From Emticicia sp051209875 (GTDB lineage: Bacteria; Bacteroidota; Bacteroidia; Cytophagales; Spirosomataceae), in contig NZ_JBNTQY010000001.1 in the NCBI RefSeq assembly GCF_051209875.1, forward strand, positions 1,736,001 to 1,800,000: a stretch of DNA of 64,000 nucleotides, in the 5' to 3' direction. Numbering within the stretch: the stretch's first letter is position 1; the number at the start of each line of letters is the position of its first letter. A program made the position numbers and the translations under genes. Shown here piece by piece: positions 35,208-43,513 of this stretch. Under the pieces are notes generated by a model. That model saw only the letters and a program-made list of their open reading frames with translations. It was not told the DNA's origin and made no database searches.

Positions 35208-35229
35208 TCCCTCTCCTGTGGGAGAGGGA
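35208..35229. terminator. Short palindrome after the isomerase gene
   Basis: TCCCTCTCC and GGAGAGGGA form a 9-base stem with a TGTG loop. On the minus strand it comes 28 bases after the isomerase stop and before the sigma gene. Closely similar palindromes are dispersed in many bacterial genomes, so it could be repetitive. Confidence 0.65.
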
Positions 35230-35256
35230 TTTAGGGTGAGGTTACACAGCGATATT

Positions 35257-36246
35257 TTATGCAAAAACCAATTTTTTCATGTAATCTGCATCAACTTTTA
35301 CGGCTTGCAGCGGTGTTGTATTATCAAAACGCTCTTGTTCAACTATATAATATTGCATGCCATTGGCTTTGGCAGTGCTTAATAATTTAGGGAAATCAAT
35401 GCGTCCTGTGCCAATGATTGTTGAACCTCCAATTGGCCAAAATGGATCAGTTTGTTTTTCTTTTAACTCGATTTCCTTCATTTTATCTTCTTTGTAATAA
35501 TCTTTGATATGGCATAAACGGAAACGGTCTTTGTACTTTTTTAACCATTCATCAGGATTTTCGCCTGATTTCACAATCCAATAAAGATCCAATTCAAAAT
35601 CTACCAATTTAGGGTCAGTACCATCCAAAAGAATTTGTAGAGGTGAGGTGCCATCAGCAAATTTTTTGAACTCAAAATGATGATTATGGTAGGCTGTGCG
35701 TAAACCTGCTTTTGAAGTTATTTCACCTTGGCGATTTAAGCCTTCAGCTGCTTTTTTCCACTCATCTGATGTTTTTAAGCTTCCTAAGAAAGGATTTATC
35801 AAATATTTCATGCCGATACTTGCGGCATCATCGACCAATTTTATGAATGCTTTTTCTGTCTCTTTCTTTACCGTGAAGTCTGGATTGCAATGGCTACTGA
35901 TCAGGCTCATGCCAAGTTCATCCATGTAGCTTTTGAATTCTTTGGCAGTCATCCCCCAAAATACACCTTTCTCTCCTTCAAAACTTTCAATTTGTTTATA
36001 ACCAAAATTTGCCAAAGACTTTAAAACTCCTTTTGGGTCTTTAAGCATATCTTCTTTGACAGTCCATAATTGTAAGCCAAAATCTTTTACTGAGGGTTCT
36101 GATATAATTGATGAAGTTGCGGTTGAGTCACTTGATTTTTCTTCGGTTTTTGAAGAAGGTGTACAAGACCATAGTTCGTTGGCTATCAAAGGAGTAGCGG
36201 CGATAAGCCCTGTTTGGCGTAGGAAGTTTCTACGATTTACTTTCAT
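35257..36246 (-). CDS. Exported sugar phosphate isomerase/epimerase-like TIM-barrel protein
   Basis: 329 residues. The N-terminus has a twin-arginine signal (RRNFLRQTGLIAATPLI) and a Cys at residue 28 in LWSC that could be a lipoprotein site, followed by a Ser/Thr/Glu-rich linker. The remainder is an AP-endonuclease-2/xylose isomerase-like barrel: GLQLWTVKEDMLKDPKGVL, YHNHHFEF, FELDLYWIVKSGENP and RLCHIKDYYKED carry the expected His, Glu and Asp metal ligands. Related exported proteins act on sugars or inositol. It belongs to a single-gene unit next to the sigma operon. Confidence 0.87.
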   Translation of the reverse strand: MKVNRRNFLRQTGLIAATPLIANELWSCTPSSKTEEKSSDSTATSSIISEPSVKDFGLQLWTVKEDMLKDPKGVLKSLANFGYKQIESFEGEKGVFWGMTAKEFKSYMDELGMSLISSHCNPDFTVKKETEKAFIKLVDDAASIGMKYLINPFLGSLKTSDEWKKAAEGLNRQGEITSKAGLRTAYHNHHFEFKKFADGTSPLQILLDGTDPKLVDFELDLYWIVKSGENPDEWLKKYKDRFRLCHIKDYYKEDKMKEIELKEKQTDPFWPIGGSTIIGTGRIDFPKLLSTAKANGMQYYIVEQERFDNTTPLQAVKVDADYMKKLVFA

Positions 36247-36470
36247 AGTGATTAGTATTAAAGGGTTATAAGTTTATATCTACTTTCAAATGTAAATAGT
36301 AAATATAAATATTAATTCATTATATCATTTTAATAAGGCTCTTTTTTTTCTTATTTTGTAAATATTTAGCAACAAGCAATATGCTTTAGGCTGTAAGCAT
36401 TATGCTTTTTGGTGGAATACTTTTTGCCTTTTACCTAAAACTTATTGCATAAAGCCCAAAAATTTGAAAT

Positions 36471-37679
36471 ATGTACGCAAAAATTATTTTACAAGCAGGA
36501 AAAGAAATTGCAGTTAAACGTCTTCATCCTTGGATATTTTCGGGAGCAATTGCTCGCACAGAAGGTAATCCAACAGATGGAGATATTGTTGAGGTTTTTG
36601 ATAAAAAAAACAACTATCTTGCCACAGGACATTTCTATAAAGGAAGTATAGCAGTCAAGATTTTTTCTTATGTCTCGACTGAAATCAACGAACAATTTTG
36701 GTTAGAAAAACTTGAAATCGCTTATAACCTTCGTCAAACAATTTCTTACCAAGGTGGAGTAGGAGTGGTCAATTGTTACCGCTTGATTCACGGTGAAGGA
36801 GATGGTTTTCCAGGTCTGATTCTTGATTTTTATAAAGGAGTGATTGTTTTTCAAGCACATACGATTGGCATGTGGCGAGAGAAAGAGAAAATTGTGGCTG
36901 GATTAAAGCAAATTTATGGAGAATCGCTTTTAGCAATTTATGATAAAAGTAGCGAAACATTACCTGCCGAATTTTCGAAAACCATAGAAAACTCTTATAT
37001 ATTCACTCATTCACCCACTCACTCATTCACTCATTCAATTCCGCACGAAGTTTTAGAAAATGGCAATAAATTTTTGATCGACTGGGAAACTGGTCAAAAA
37101 ACAGGCTTTTTTCTTGACCAACGTGATAATCGAGCTTTATTGGGACAATATGCAAAGGGTAAAAAAGTTTTGAATTCATTTTGTTATTCAGGAGGTTTTT
37201 CGGTTTATGCTTTAAAGGCAGGAGCGGAGTTGGTTCATTCGGTTGATGTTTCTAAAAAAGCAATTGAGCTCGTTAATCAAAATGTAGCTTTGAATTTTGG
37301 TGAAACTGATAAACACGAAGCCTATGCCGAAGATGTAATGAATTATTTGAAGAGGAATGATCAGTATTATGATTTAATCATTCTTGACCCACCAGCTTAT
37401 GCAAAAAATATTGCCAAACGCCACAATGCCGTACAAGGGTATAAAAGATTAAATGTTGAAGGAATCAAAAGATTAGCAAAAGGAGGAATATTATTTACTT
37501 TTTCTTGTTCACAAGTTGTCGACCGTGAACTATTTTATCATACAATCGTATCAGCAGCACTCGAAGTTGGCAGACAAGTTCGTGTCTTACATCAACTTAC
37601 GCAAGGAGCAGATCATCCTGTGAGTTTATTTCATCCTGAAGGAAGTTATTTGAAGGGTTTGGTGCTTTATGTTGAATAA
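36471..37679 (+). CDS. Class I SAM-dependent rRNA methyltransferase, RlmI-like
   Basis: 402 residues. The N-terminal PUA domain (KIILQAGKEIAVKRLHPWIF, SGAIA) precedes an RNase H-like and Rossmann methyltransferase module: KKVLNSFCYSGGFSVYALKA is the SAM motif I, and LIILDPPAYAKN the catalytic motif IV of m5C RNA methyltransferases. RlmI methylates C1962 of 23S rRNA. A short tandem-repeat insert (residues 178-189, THSPTHSFTHS) sits between the domains and is unlikely to be conserved. The gene ends at a terminator shared with atpH. Confidence 0.9.
   Translation: MYAKIILQAGKEIAVKRLHPWIFSGAIARTEGNPTDGDIVEVFDKKNNYLATGHFYKGSIAVKIFSYVSTEINEQFWLEKLEIAYNLRQTISYQGGVGVVNCYRLIHGEGDGFPGLILDFYKGVIVFQAHTIGMWREKEKIVAGLKQIYGESLLAIYDKSSETLPAEFSKTIENSYIFTHSPTHSFTHSIPHEVLENGNKFLIDWETGQKTGFFLDQRDNRALLGQYAKGKKVLNSFCYSGGFSVYALKAGAELVHSVDVSKKAIELVNQNVALNFGETDKHEAYAEDVMNYLKRNDQYYDLIILDPPAYAKNIAKRHNAVQGYKRLNVEGIKRLAKGGILFTFSCSQVVDRELFYHTIVSAALEVGRQVRVLHQLTQGADHPVSLFHPEGSYLKGLVLYVE
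37001..37037 (+). repeat. In-frame simple repeat inside the methyltransferase gene
   Basis: Units of ACTCATTC or close variants repeat in 37001-37037 and encode residues 178-189. It is in frame and lies between the substrate-binding and catalytic domains. Confidence 0.75.
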
Positions 37680-37707
37680 AACATCTTCACTATCCTAAAA
37701 GAAAAAA

Positions 37708-37725
37708 CCCCACCTATTGGTGGGG
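37708..37725. terminator. Bidirectional terminator at the rlmI/atpH convergence
   Basis: CCCCACC (37708-37714) pairs with GGTGGGG (37719-37725) around TATT, with an A run before and T residues after. It lies 28 bases from the methyltransferase stop and 67 from the atpH stop. Confidence 0.85.
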
Positions 37726-37792
37726 GATTTCTCAACTTTATAGCCATGAAAACTAATACTTTTTGAGGCGAGGTTAATCGCTGGTGTCTATC

Positions 37793-38326
37793 TTATGATA
37801 AAGATAGCTTTAATTCATTTAATTTCTTTCTAACAGATGTGTCTATTTGTGTATCACCGATACTCAAAATATAACCACCTATTAAATTGGGGTTTACCTT
37901 CTCTTCTAATACAATCTGTTTTCCAGTTGCATCTCCAACAATCTTAGTAAACTCTAATTTTTGCTCCTTTGTAAGGGGCGTAACTGTTGTTATCGTTACT
38001 TTTTGAATACCTTTTTGCTGATTGTATAATTTATCGAACTCTTCAGCAATTGAATATATCAAATTTTCTCTGTTCTTTTTAGTTAAGACGTTGAAAATTG
38101 AAAAAGTCACAGGATGAACATTTTTTTCAAAAGTTTTTTTCAGAATTGCCAATTTTGTATGGTGACGGACGATAGGATTGCCCAAAACCACTAAAAATTG
38201 ACGGTTTTCTTCACAAATTGTTTTGAAAGAAATCATGTCGTTATTTACTTCATTAACGACTTTTTTTTCGGTTGCCAAGTCAAATAATGACTTGGCATAT
38301 CTATAAGCAACTATTGAATCTGCCAT
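37793..38326 (-). CDS. atpH: ATP synthase F1 subunit delta
   Basis: 177 residues with the OSCP/delta layout: an N-terminal helical domain (MADSIVAYRYAKSLFDLA, EENRQFLVVLGNPIVRHHTK), and the C-terminal conserved block VNPNLIGGYILSIGDTQIDT. Delta joins F1 to the peripheral stalk. It is the last gene of the operon here; atpA, which often follows, is not present because a terminator and the convergent methyltransferase gene come next. Confidence 0.95.
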   Translation of the reverse strand: MADSIVAYRYAKSLFDLATEKKVVNEVNNDMISFKTICEENRQFLVVLGNPIVRHHTKLAILKKTFEKNVHPVTFSIFNVLTKKNRENLIYSIAEEFDKLYNQQKGIQKVTITTVTPLTKEQKLEFTKIVGDATGKQIVLEEKVNPNLIGGYILSIGDTQIDTSVRKKLNELKLSLS

Positions 38327-38477
38327 TTTATTTAGAGCGAATACCCGATTGCTGATAGTGTATTACACAAATTTACAACCGAGGGGTTCAATAAAACAAA
38401 TTTTGTTTCACAAATTTTGCAAAATCTTGTACAAATATTGCAAAAATGAATGCTGAATATGAAAAGTGATGAAAGTA

Positions 38478-38972
38478 TTAATTTAATTTCGCATCAGAAA
38501 TCAAACTTGATACTAATTCTTCTTGTGATTTTTTGTCAGCTAATTCTCTACGAATAACTTTTTCTGCAATTTCAATCGAGAAACTTGCCATATCTTTCTT
38601 CATTTGAGCAACCATTGCAGTTTTTTCTTGTTGAATTGCCTCACGTGCATCAGCAATGATTCTATTCCCTTCTAATACTGCTTTGTCTTTTGCATCAGCT
38701 ACCATTTTATCAGTGATATTTTTTGCATCACGAATCATTTTGTCACGTTCAGCACGAGCTTCTGCCAAAATTTTATCGTTATCAGATTTTAATTTTGCCA
38801 TTTCGGCACGTGTTTCTTCTGCCAAACGAAGAGCTGATTCAATTGATTCCTCACGCTCCTTTAATGAAGAAAGGATAGGTTTCCAAGCAAATTTTTTCAG
38901 GAAGAAAACTAAAATTCCGAAAACTAATGCCATCCAAAATAACAGACCAATGGCTGGGGTTAGCAATTCCAT
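38478..38972 (-). CDS. atpF: ATP synthase F0 subunit b
   Basis: 164 residues. One N-terminal membrane helix (IGLLFWMALVFGILVFFLKK) is followed by a long alpha-helical, charged coiled-coil stalk (LKEREESIESALRLAEETRA onward). This is the normal b subunit, forming the peripheral stalk with delta. It is 151 bases from atpH and 241 from atpE. Confidence 0.95.
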   Translation of the reverse strand: MELLTPAIGLLFWMALVFGILVFFLKKFAWKPILSSLKEREESIESALRLAEETRAEMAKLKSDNDKILAEARAERDKMIRDAKNITDKMVADAKDKAVLEGNRIIADAREAIQQEKTAMVAQMKKDMASFSIEIAEKVIRRELADKKSQEELVSSLISDAKLN

Positions 38973-39144
38973 ATTAATATAAAATTATTGAATTAGTGAA
39001 AATTGATTTAATTTGGAAATTTAACGATTTAGAAATTTGAAAATATTTTCTTAACTACACTTAAGTATTATTTTAAAATTTTTGATGGTCAAATCTCAAA
39101 TCTAGATTTTATTTTTTAGCAAAATTGTCAAGGGTAAAGTATGA

Positions 39145-39180
39145 AACCTGCACCGACACCTAATGTGAACGGAGCAGGTT
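39145..39180 (-). promoter_or_regulatory. Hairpin in the atpE-atpF spacer
   Basis: AACCTGC (39145-39151) pairs with GCAGGTT (39174-39180), extended inward by CCG/CGG after one mismatch. It occupies the 241-base spacer following atpE and may be a processing or attenuation site that sets the high c-subunit expression. Confidence 0.55.
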
Positions 39181-39213
39181 ATCACTCTTAAATAAGTCGT
39201 TTGCTATTGTTTC

Positions 39214-39483
39214 TTACGCTAATTTGAAAGAAATCAACAAACAAATAACGGCTGCAAATAACGCAACGGCTTCTACAAGGGCTGCGATAATGATCATCAT
39301 TGTTTGGATTTTGTTAGCAGCTTCTGGTTGACGAGCAACGCCTTCCAATGCACTACCACCAATACGACCCAAACCAAGACCTGCACCAATTGCAGCAAGA
39401 CCAGCACCAACTGCAGCACCCATTACTGCGAATCCACGTCCGCCATCAGTGGCAGCTTGTAAAAGAACTTGTAAAAAAGACAT
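39214..39483 (-). CDS. atpE: ATP synthase F0 subunit c
   Basis: 89 residues forming two helices: the first with the GxGxGxG-type packing motif (GAGLAAIGAGLGLGRIGG), a short polar loop (VARQPEAAN), and the second with the ion-carrying Glu in AALVEAVALFAAVIC. Sodium-type signatures (a Glu-Ser pair with a first-helix Gln) are absent, so proton coupling is expected. It forms the rotor ring. Confidence 0.97.
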   Translation of the reverse strand: MSFLQVLLQAATDGGRGFAVMGAAVGAGLAAIGAGLGLGRIGGSALEGVARQPEAANKIQTMMIIIAALVEAVALFAAVICLLISFKLA

Positions 39484-39520
39484 GATAAAAACAATTTATA
39501 TAAGTGAAACAAAAATGCAA

Positions 39521-39597
39521 AATAGTCGATAAATAGTCAACGGTCGATAGTAAGTCTTAACTGTGGACTTGTGGTCTATCATCAGTGGACTAAAAAA
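39521..39597. repeat. Degenerate intergenic repeat between atpB and atpE
   Basis: AATAGTCGAT at 39521, CGGTCGATAGT at 39541 and AACTGTGGACT at 39559 occur in the same order as at 62582-62656. This is a dispersed spacer repeat that lies inside the ATP synthase operon. Confidence 0.7.
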
Positions 39598-40659
39598 TCA
39601 ATGTCCGTGGTCGGCCTCGTGGTGTTCTTCGATAGCACTTCCAATATACATTGAAGTAAGTAAAGTAAAGATAAAGGCTTGCAAGAAAGCAACCAAAAGC
39701 TCAATTGCATTCATAAACAATGTAAATAATGTAACCACCCCACCTACTGCAAAACTTTTGAAGATAAATATCAATCCAAGTAAGCTTAGGATAATGATGT
39801 GTCCCGCTGTAATATTAGCAAAAAGACGAATAGTTAATGACATTGGCTTCATAAATACACCCGCAATCTCAACAACCCACATCAAAGGTAACATCAATGT
39901 TGGCACACCTTCAGGTTTTACTAAGTGTAACCAATAATGTTTATTGGCATTGATATGTGTAATAATGAAAGTAATTACAGCTAAAAATAAAGTAATTGTG
40001 ATATTTCCCGTTAAGTTAGCACCACCTGGAATTAATCCTAATAAGTTGTTGATTAGGATAAAGAAAAACAAAGTAAGCAAGTAAGGTAAATAGTTCTCAT
40101 ATTTTGCCCCGATGTTAGGTTTAACTACTTCGTCACGGATAAAGAAAATAATGGGCTCAATGAAAGATTGAATACCTTTTGGAGCTTTTCCACGATTTTT
40201 AGCAAAACTTTTAGCCACCGTTGACATCAATAATATCAAGATTATGGCACTTAATAACATTGAGGCAACATTTTTAGTAATGGATAAATCCCAAACATGC
40301 ACTTCTTCATCCAATCCACCTTGTGGATTTAAACGATGAATATGTTCGTGGTTATTAATATAACCATTATAAACGCCATGCCCTTCAGTAAATCTTGCTG
40401 AAGAGAATATTTCAAGGCCATTTTCTTTGGTATAAAGAATTACAGGTAAAGGGAGGGTTAAGCCATGTGCAAATTCCCACTCGTGAGAGTCAGAAATGTG
40501 GTGCATAATCATTTGACCGATGTCAAATTTTTCTTCTTCATGAGTAGCCTCTTTGCTTTCGTGATGAGCTTCGTGTCCTTCTTGTGCGAAAGAAAAGTTT
40601 ATCGAAAATACCGATAATGAAAGAACGAGTAGGAGTTTACTTGTAATCGTACGCAACAT
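39598..40659 (-). CDS. atpB: ATP synthase F0 subunit a
   Basis: 353 residues, longer than the roughly 270 of E. coli because of an N-terminal signal peptide (LLLVLSLSVFSINFSFAQ) and a His/Glu-rich region (EGHEAHHESKEATHEEEK). The membrane core contains the essential Arg in KPMSLTIRLFANITAGHII and ends ELLVAFLQAFIFTLLTSMYI, the a-subunit signature. The His-rich N-terminal extension is common in Bacteroidota. It is preceded by a small four-helix gene and followed by atpE. Confidence 0.95.
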   Translation of the reverse strand: MLRTITSKLLLVLSLSVFSINFSFAQEGHEAHHESKEATHEEEKFDIGQMIMHHISDSHEWEFAHGLTLPLPVILYTKENGLEIFSSARFTEGHGVYNGYINNHEHIHRLNPQGGLDEEVHVWDLSITKNVASMLLSAIILILLMSTVAKSFAKNRGKAPKGIQSFIEPIIFFIRDEVVKPNIGAKYENYLPYLLTLFFFILINNLLGLIPGGANLTGNITITLFLAVITFIITHINANKHYWLHLVKPEGVPTLMLPLMWVVEIAGVFMKPMSLTIRLFANITAGHIIILSLLGLIFIFKSFAVGGVVTLFTLFMNAIELLVAFLQAFIFTLLTSMYIGSAIEEHHEADHGH

Positions 40660-40698
40660 ATTATTTTAATTATTCGGTCAATTAAATAAGTGAATTTG

Positions 40699-41067
40699 TC
40701 ACTTTTCTGAATTATGCCGCAATTTACGACTTAAATTCCAAATCTCAAAAATTGTATAAAATAAATATAGTACAAAAAAGTTTAGAATGAATAATTCTTG
40801 GTTTGGAAGACCTAAGTAAAGCTCAATACCAATGAAGATAAGACTTAAAATTAGTCGTAAAACTACGGTTGAAAGGTAAAATGGTATGAAATTTTTCTGT
40901 TTTTCTCTTAAACCAAACTCTATGACTCGGTGAAATAGAAAAGAAAATGCAACAAAAAAGCCTAAAATCAACCATTTCTTTGGGTGTAATAAGTAGTCGA
41001 TTCCAAAATATTTGGCTAAGAAAAATACAATTATTAGTATGACTGTTAGTATGACTGTTCTAATCAT
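40699..41067 (-). CDS. AtpI-like four-helix membrane protein
   Basis: 122 residues with four likely membrane helices (VILTVILIIVFFLAKYFGI, WLILGFFVAFSFLFHRVI, LSTVVLRLILSLIFIGIELY, LFILNFFVLYLFYTIFEIW). Position between AtpZ and atpB is where atpI stands in ATP synthase operons, and the layout matches AtpI, an assembly or ion-supply factor for the c ring. Sequence identity was not testable, so the name is from position. Confidence 0.7.
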   Translation of the reverse strand: MIRTVILTVILIIVFFLAKYFGIDYLLHPKKWLILGFFVAFSFLFHRVIEFGLREKQKNFIPFYLSTVVLRLILSLIFIGIELYLGLPNQELFILNFFVLYLFYTIFEIWNLSRKLRHNSEK

Positions 41068-41076
41068 TTTTAATTT

Positions 41077-41274
41077 TTAATTTTTTGGAATTTGCCTGAT
41101 TACATTGTACAGCGAAACCCCAATGGAAGTTAGCGATAAGATAAGTGTTGCGATTGGATTTTTATTGGCCATTTTTCCATCAATCCAATAACCTGCCCAA
41201 GTGCCTAAACCAATCGTAAGTGCCATTTGTAAGCCAATTTGTGTAAAAATTAGCCAATTTTGTTTGTCTTTCAT
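41077..41274 (-). CDS. atpZ: AtpZ/AtpI-family ATP synthase accessory protein
   Basis: 65 residues with two membrane helices (QIGLQMALTIGLGTWAGYWI and PIATLILSLTSIGVSLYNVI) and the central block WAGYWIDGKMANKNP, the conserved AtpZ feature. It is the first gene of the ATP synthase operon and overlaps none, standing 9 bases before the AtpI-like gene. In other bacteria AtpZ and AtpI form a small cation channel. Confidence 0.85.
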   Translation of the reverse strand: MKDKQNWLIFTQIGLQMALTIGLGTWAGYWIDGKMANKNPIATLILSLTSIGVSLYNVIRQIPKN

Positions 41275-41412
41275 AGGTTTTAGGTATTTGTAGTCAGGTA
41301 TTGGGGTTTAGGTAATGCTATTGGAAAATCTCTGTGATTGATATGGCTTTATGGTAAATTCGTTAAAAATATTACAAGATCCTGTCTGTCTTGTAAATCT
41401 TTTAAAATCCTG

Positions 41413-42285
41413 TTAAATTTTAGTGTAATTTTTATATTCGCCAATTCGCCAACCTGTTAGTTTTTCCAATTGCATTAATATGAGGTTTTTTAATGAATAT
41501 TTTTTCTGTTTAATATCAAAATCAAACGCCCAACTCATCTTTTCGATGCGTGGTTGAATGACAGTTGGGTGTGTGCCTTCAAAAAGACTTAGAGAATCTA
41601 TTCCCGAATAGTCAAAAGCAAGATGGGCTGGTTGCTGCTTGTCGAGTTCTTGATCGGAATGCCAAAAATAAGATAATCCTCGAATTTTCTCAGTCATTTT
41701 ATTCGGTGGTTTCACCCAACCATAGTGATAAATAAAGGCCTCGATTGCTCTTACTTTCAATTTGGCATTATCTTTTTTTCTAAAGCCTTGAGCATCTCGA
41801 TACGATAAAACATTTTGTGTATGTCGAATAATCCTGATTTCATTACGGTACCATTTTCGAGAATCAGCTACATATTTATAGGAACCATAAAAATGGATGT
41901 ATTTAAAAAGAAGCCCTTCTACCACAAGTTCATGCTCATATCTTTGCATGGCTTCTTTGATTGTTTGATGGTATTGCTCATGCACAATTTCATCACTTTG
42001 TATATAAAATGCCCAAGTAGTATCATTACTTACAGCCGCTAATGCTTTATCTGTTTCGATTGCCAACACTTTTCCATCTTTTCTCAGTGAATCGTCCCAA
42101 ATGGTTTCGATGATACGGATTTTTTCTGACTTTATTGATTGGATTAATGCCAAAGTGTCATCTTCAGAGTTTCCAACTGCTACCACAAATTCATCACAAA
42201 TGGGCAAGATGGAAGTAATTGCTTCAACAACTGGATAATCATATTTAATAGCATTTCGGACAATCGTAAAACCAGTAACTTTCAT
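41413..42285 (-). CDS. Family 2-like glycosyltransferase
   Basis: 290 residues. The N-terminus KVTGFTIVRNAIKYDYPVVE and CDEFVVAVGNSEDDT give the GT2-like nucleotide-sugar fold; TWAFYIQSDEIVHEQY near residue 100 supplies an SDE acidic motif in place of the usual DxD. An upstream in-frame ATG at 42366 would encode 27 residues of repeat-derived sequence, so the ATG at 42285 is chosen. It follows the glycerate kinase by 89 bases. Sugar donor and acceptor unknown. Confidence 0.84.
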   Translation of the reverse strand: MKVTGFTIVRNAIKYDYPVVEAITSILPICDEFVVAVGNSEDDTLALIQSIKSEKIRIIETIWDDSLRKDGKVLAIETDKALAAVSNDTTWAFYIQSDEIVHEQYHQTIKEAMQRYEHELVVEGLLFKYIHFYGSYKYVADSRKWYRNEIRIIRHTQNVLSYRDAQGFRKKDNAKLKVRAIEAFIYHYGWVKPPNKMTEKIRGLSYFWHSDQELDKQQPAHLAFDYSGIDSLSLFEGTHPTVIQPRIEKMSWAFDFDIKQKKYSLKNLILMQLEKLTGWRIGEYKNYTKI

Positions 42286-42374
42286 ATTGAATTGAGTGAA
42301 TGGGTGATTTGCGATTGAGCGATTTATGATTGAGGTTTGATTATTGCTAATGCCAAAATCACACATTCAAAAAA

Positions 42375-43505
42375 TCACAAATCACTCATTGATTTATGCA
42401 GCAAATTTACCAAATAAAAAGTAGCATTTCGCACACCTTCATAACCATATTTTAGAGCTTCGTCTAAAAGCATGGGCCGATTAAGTATTGAAGTTGCATA
42501 ATTAATACCCATTTCTTGTAATTCTAAAGGCGTAACATCCAATGTGCCACAGATGGCTGCTATAGGAATATTGGATTTCGTTGCTTGATCGGAAATCCCT
42601 TTAATGAGTTTTCCTTGCAATGTTTGTCCATCAATTTTGCCTTCTCCTGTAATAATTAATTGAACATCTTTGAGATGCTGATTGAAATTGCAAAAATCCA
42701 TCAATAATTTTACACCTTCTTGCAGTTGTGCATCTAAAAAAAACATTGCTCCAAAACCTAATCCTCCTGCTGCACCTGTACCTGCTATTTGGGCAAAATC
42801 TTTTCCAAAATCTCTTTTAATAATGTTAGCGATATTTTCTAAGCCTTTATCTAATGTTTGTACGGCCTCCTTGTTGGCCCCTTTTTGTGGAGCATAAATA
42901 TACGCTGCACCATTTTCACCAAACAAAGGATTGGTTACATCACAAGCAACAACTGGTTTAATATAAGTTCTTTTTGGCTCAATAATCTTTTCAATTTTAA
43001 GTAAATTTTCTCCAATTGGGACTAGTTCTTCGCCTCTATTATCTAAAAAACGCCAACCTAAAGCATGAGCCATGCCGATTCCTGCATCATTGGTGGCACT
43101 ACCTCCAATACCTAAAATGATGTGTTCAACTCCAGCCTCAATAGCTGCATTGATAAATTCACCTGTTCCTAATGTGCTGGTTATTAATGGATTGCGTTCT
43201 TCTGTATTCAATAAACGTAAACCAGAGGCAGTTGCCATTTCAATAAAAGCAGTTTTACCGTCGGCAGAAATACCATATTCAGCTTCAATGATTCGACCGA
43301 GTGGGTCATGAACTTTTATTTGCTGCTTTTTGCCCTTAGAATACCACAACAACAAATCTAATGTACCTTCGCCGCCATCTGCCATTGGAAGGCTAACCAC
43401 CTCAATTTCTGATGAAACCATCGCTATTCCCTCAGCCATAGCTTGGCAGACTTGTGGAGCTTCAAGCGAACCCCTAAATTTATCGGGAGCAAGTAATATT
43501 TTCAT
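42375..43505 (-). CDS. Glycerate kinase
   Basis: 376 residues, the length of glycerate 2-kinase. MKILLAPDKFRGSLEAPQVC, LPMADGGEGTLDLL and GIGGSATNDAGIGMAHALG are the conserved blocks, and ITGEGKIDGQTLQGKLIKGI the C-terminal signature. The enzyme phosphorylates D-glycerate to 2-phosphoglycerate in the cytoplasm, linking glyoxylate or sugar-acid breakdown to glycolysis. It follows mutA by 8 bases and so is probably co-transcribed with it. Confidence 0.94.
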   Translation of the reverse strand: MKILLAPDKFRGSLEAPQVCQAMAEGIAMVSSEIEVVSLPMADGGEGTLDLLLWYSKGKKQQIKVHDPLGRIIEAEYGISADGKTAFIEMATASGLRLLNTEERNPLITSTLGTGEFINAAIEAGVEHIILGIGGSATNDAGIGMAHALGWRFLDNRGEELVPIGENLLKIEKIIEPKRTYIKPVVACDVTNPLFGENGAAYIYAPQKGANKEAVQTLDKGLENIANIIKRDFGKDFAQIAGTGAAGGLGFGAMFFLDAQLQEGVKLLMDFCNFNQHLKDVQLIITGEGKIDGQTLQGKLIKGISDQATKSNIPIAAICGTLDVTPLELQEMGINYATSILNRPMLLDEALKYGYEGVRNATFYLVNLLHKSMSDL

Positions 43506-43513
43506 TATTTATA

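Noticed and set aside
36371..36460. A stem-loop or small RNA upstream of the rRNA methyltransferase
   Set aside because: The string is a degenerate repeat (GCTTTAGGCTGTAAGC-like words) with no stable single fold or clear promoter.
39214..39483. Sodium-coupled c subunit
   Set aside because: The Na+ signature (helix-one Gln and Glu-Ser in helix two) is absent.
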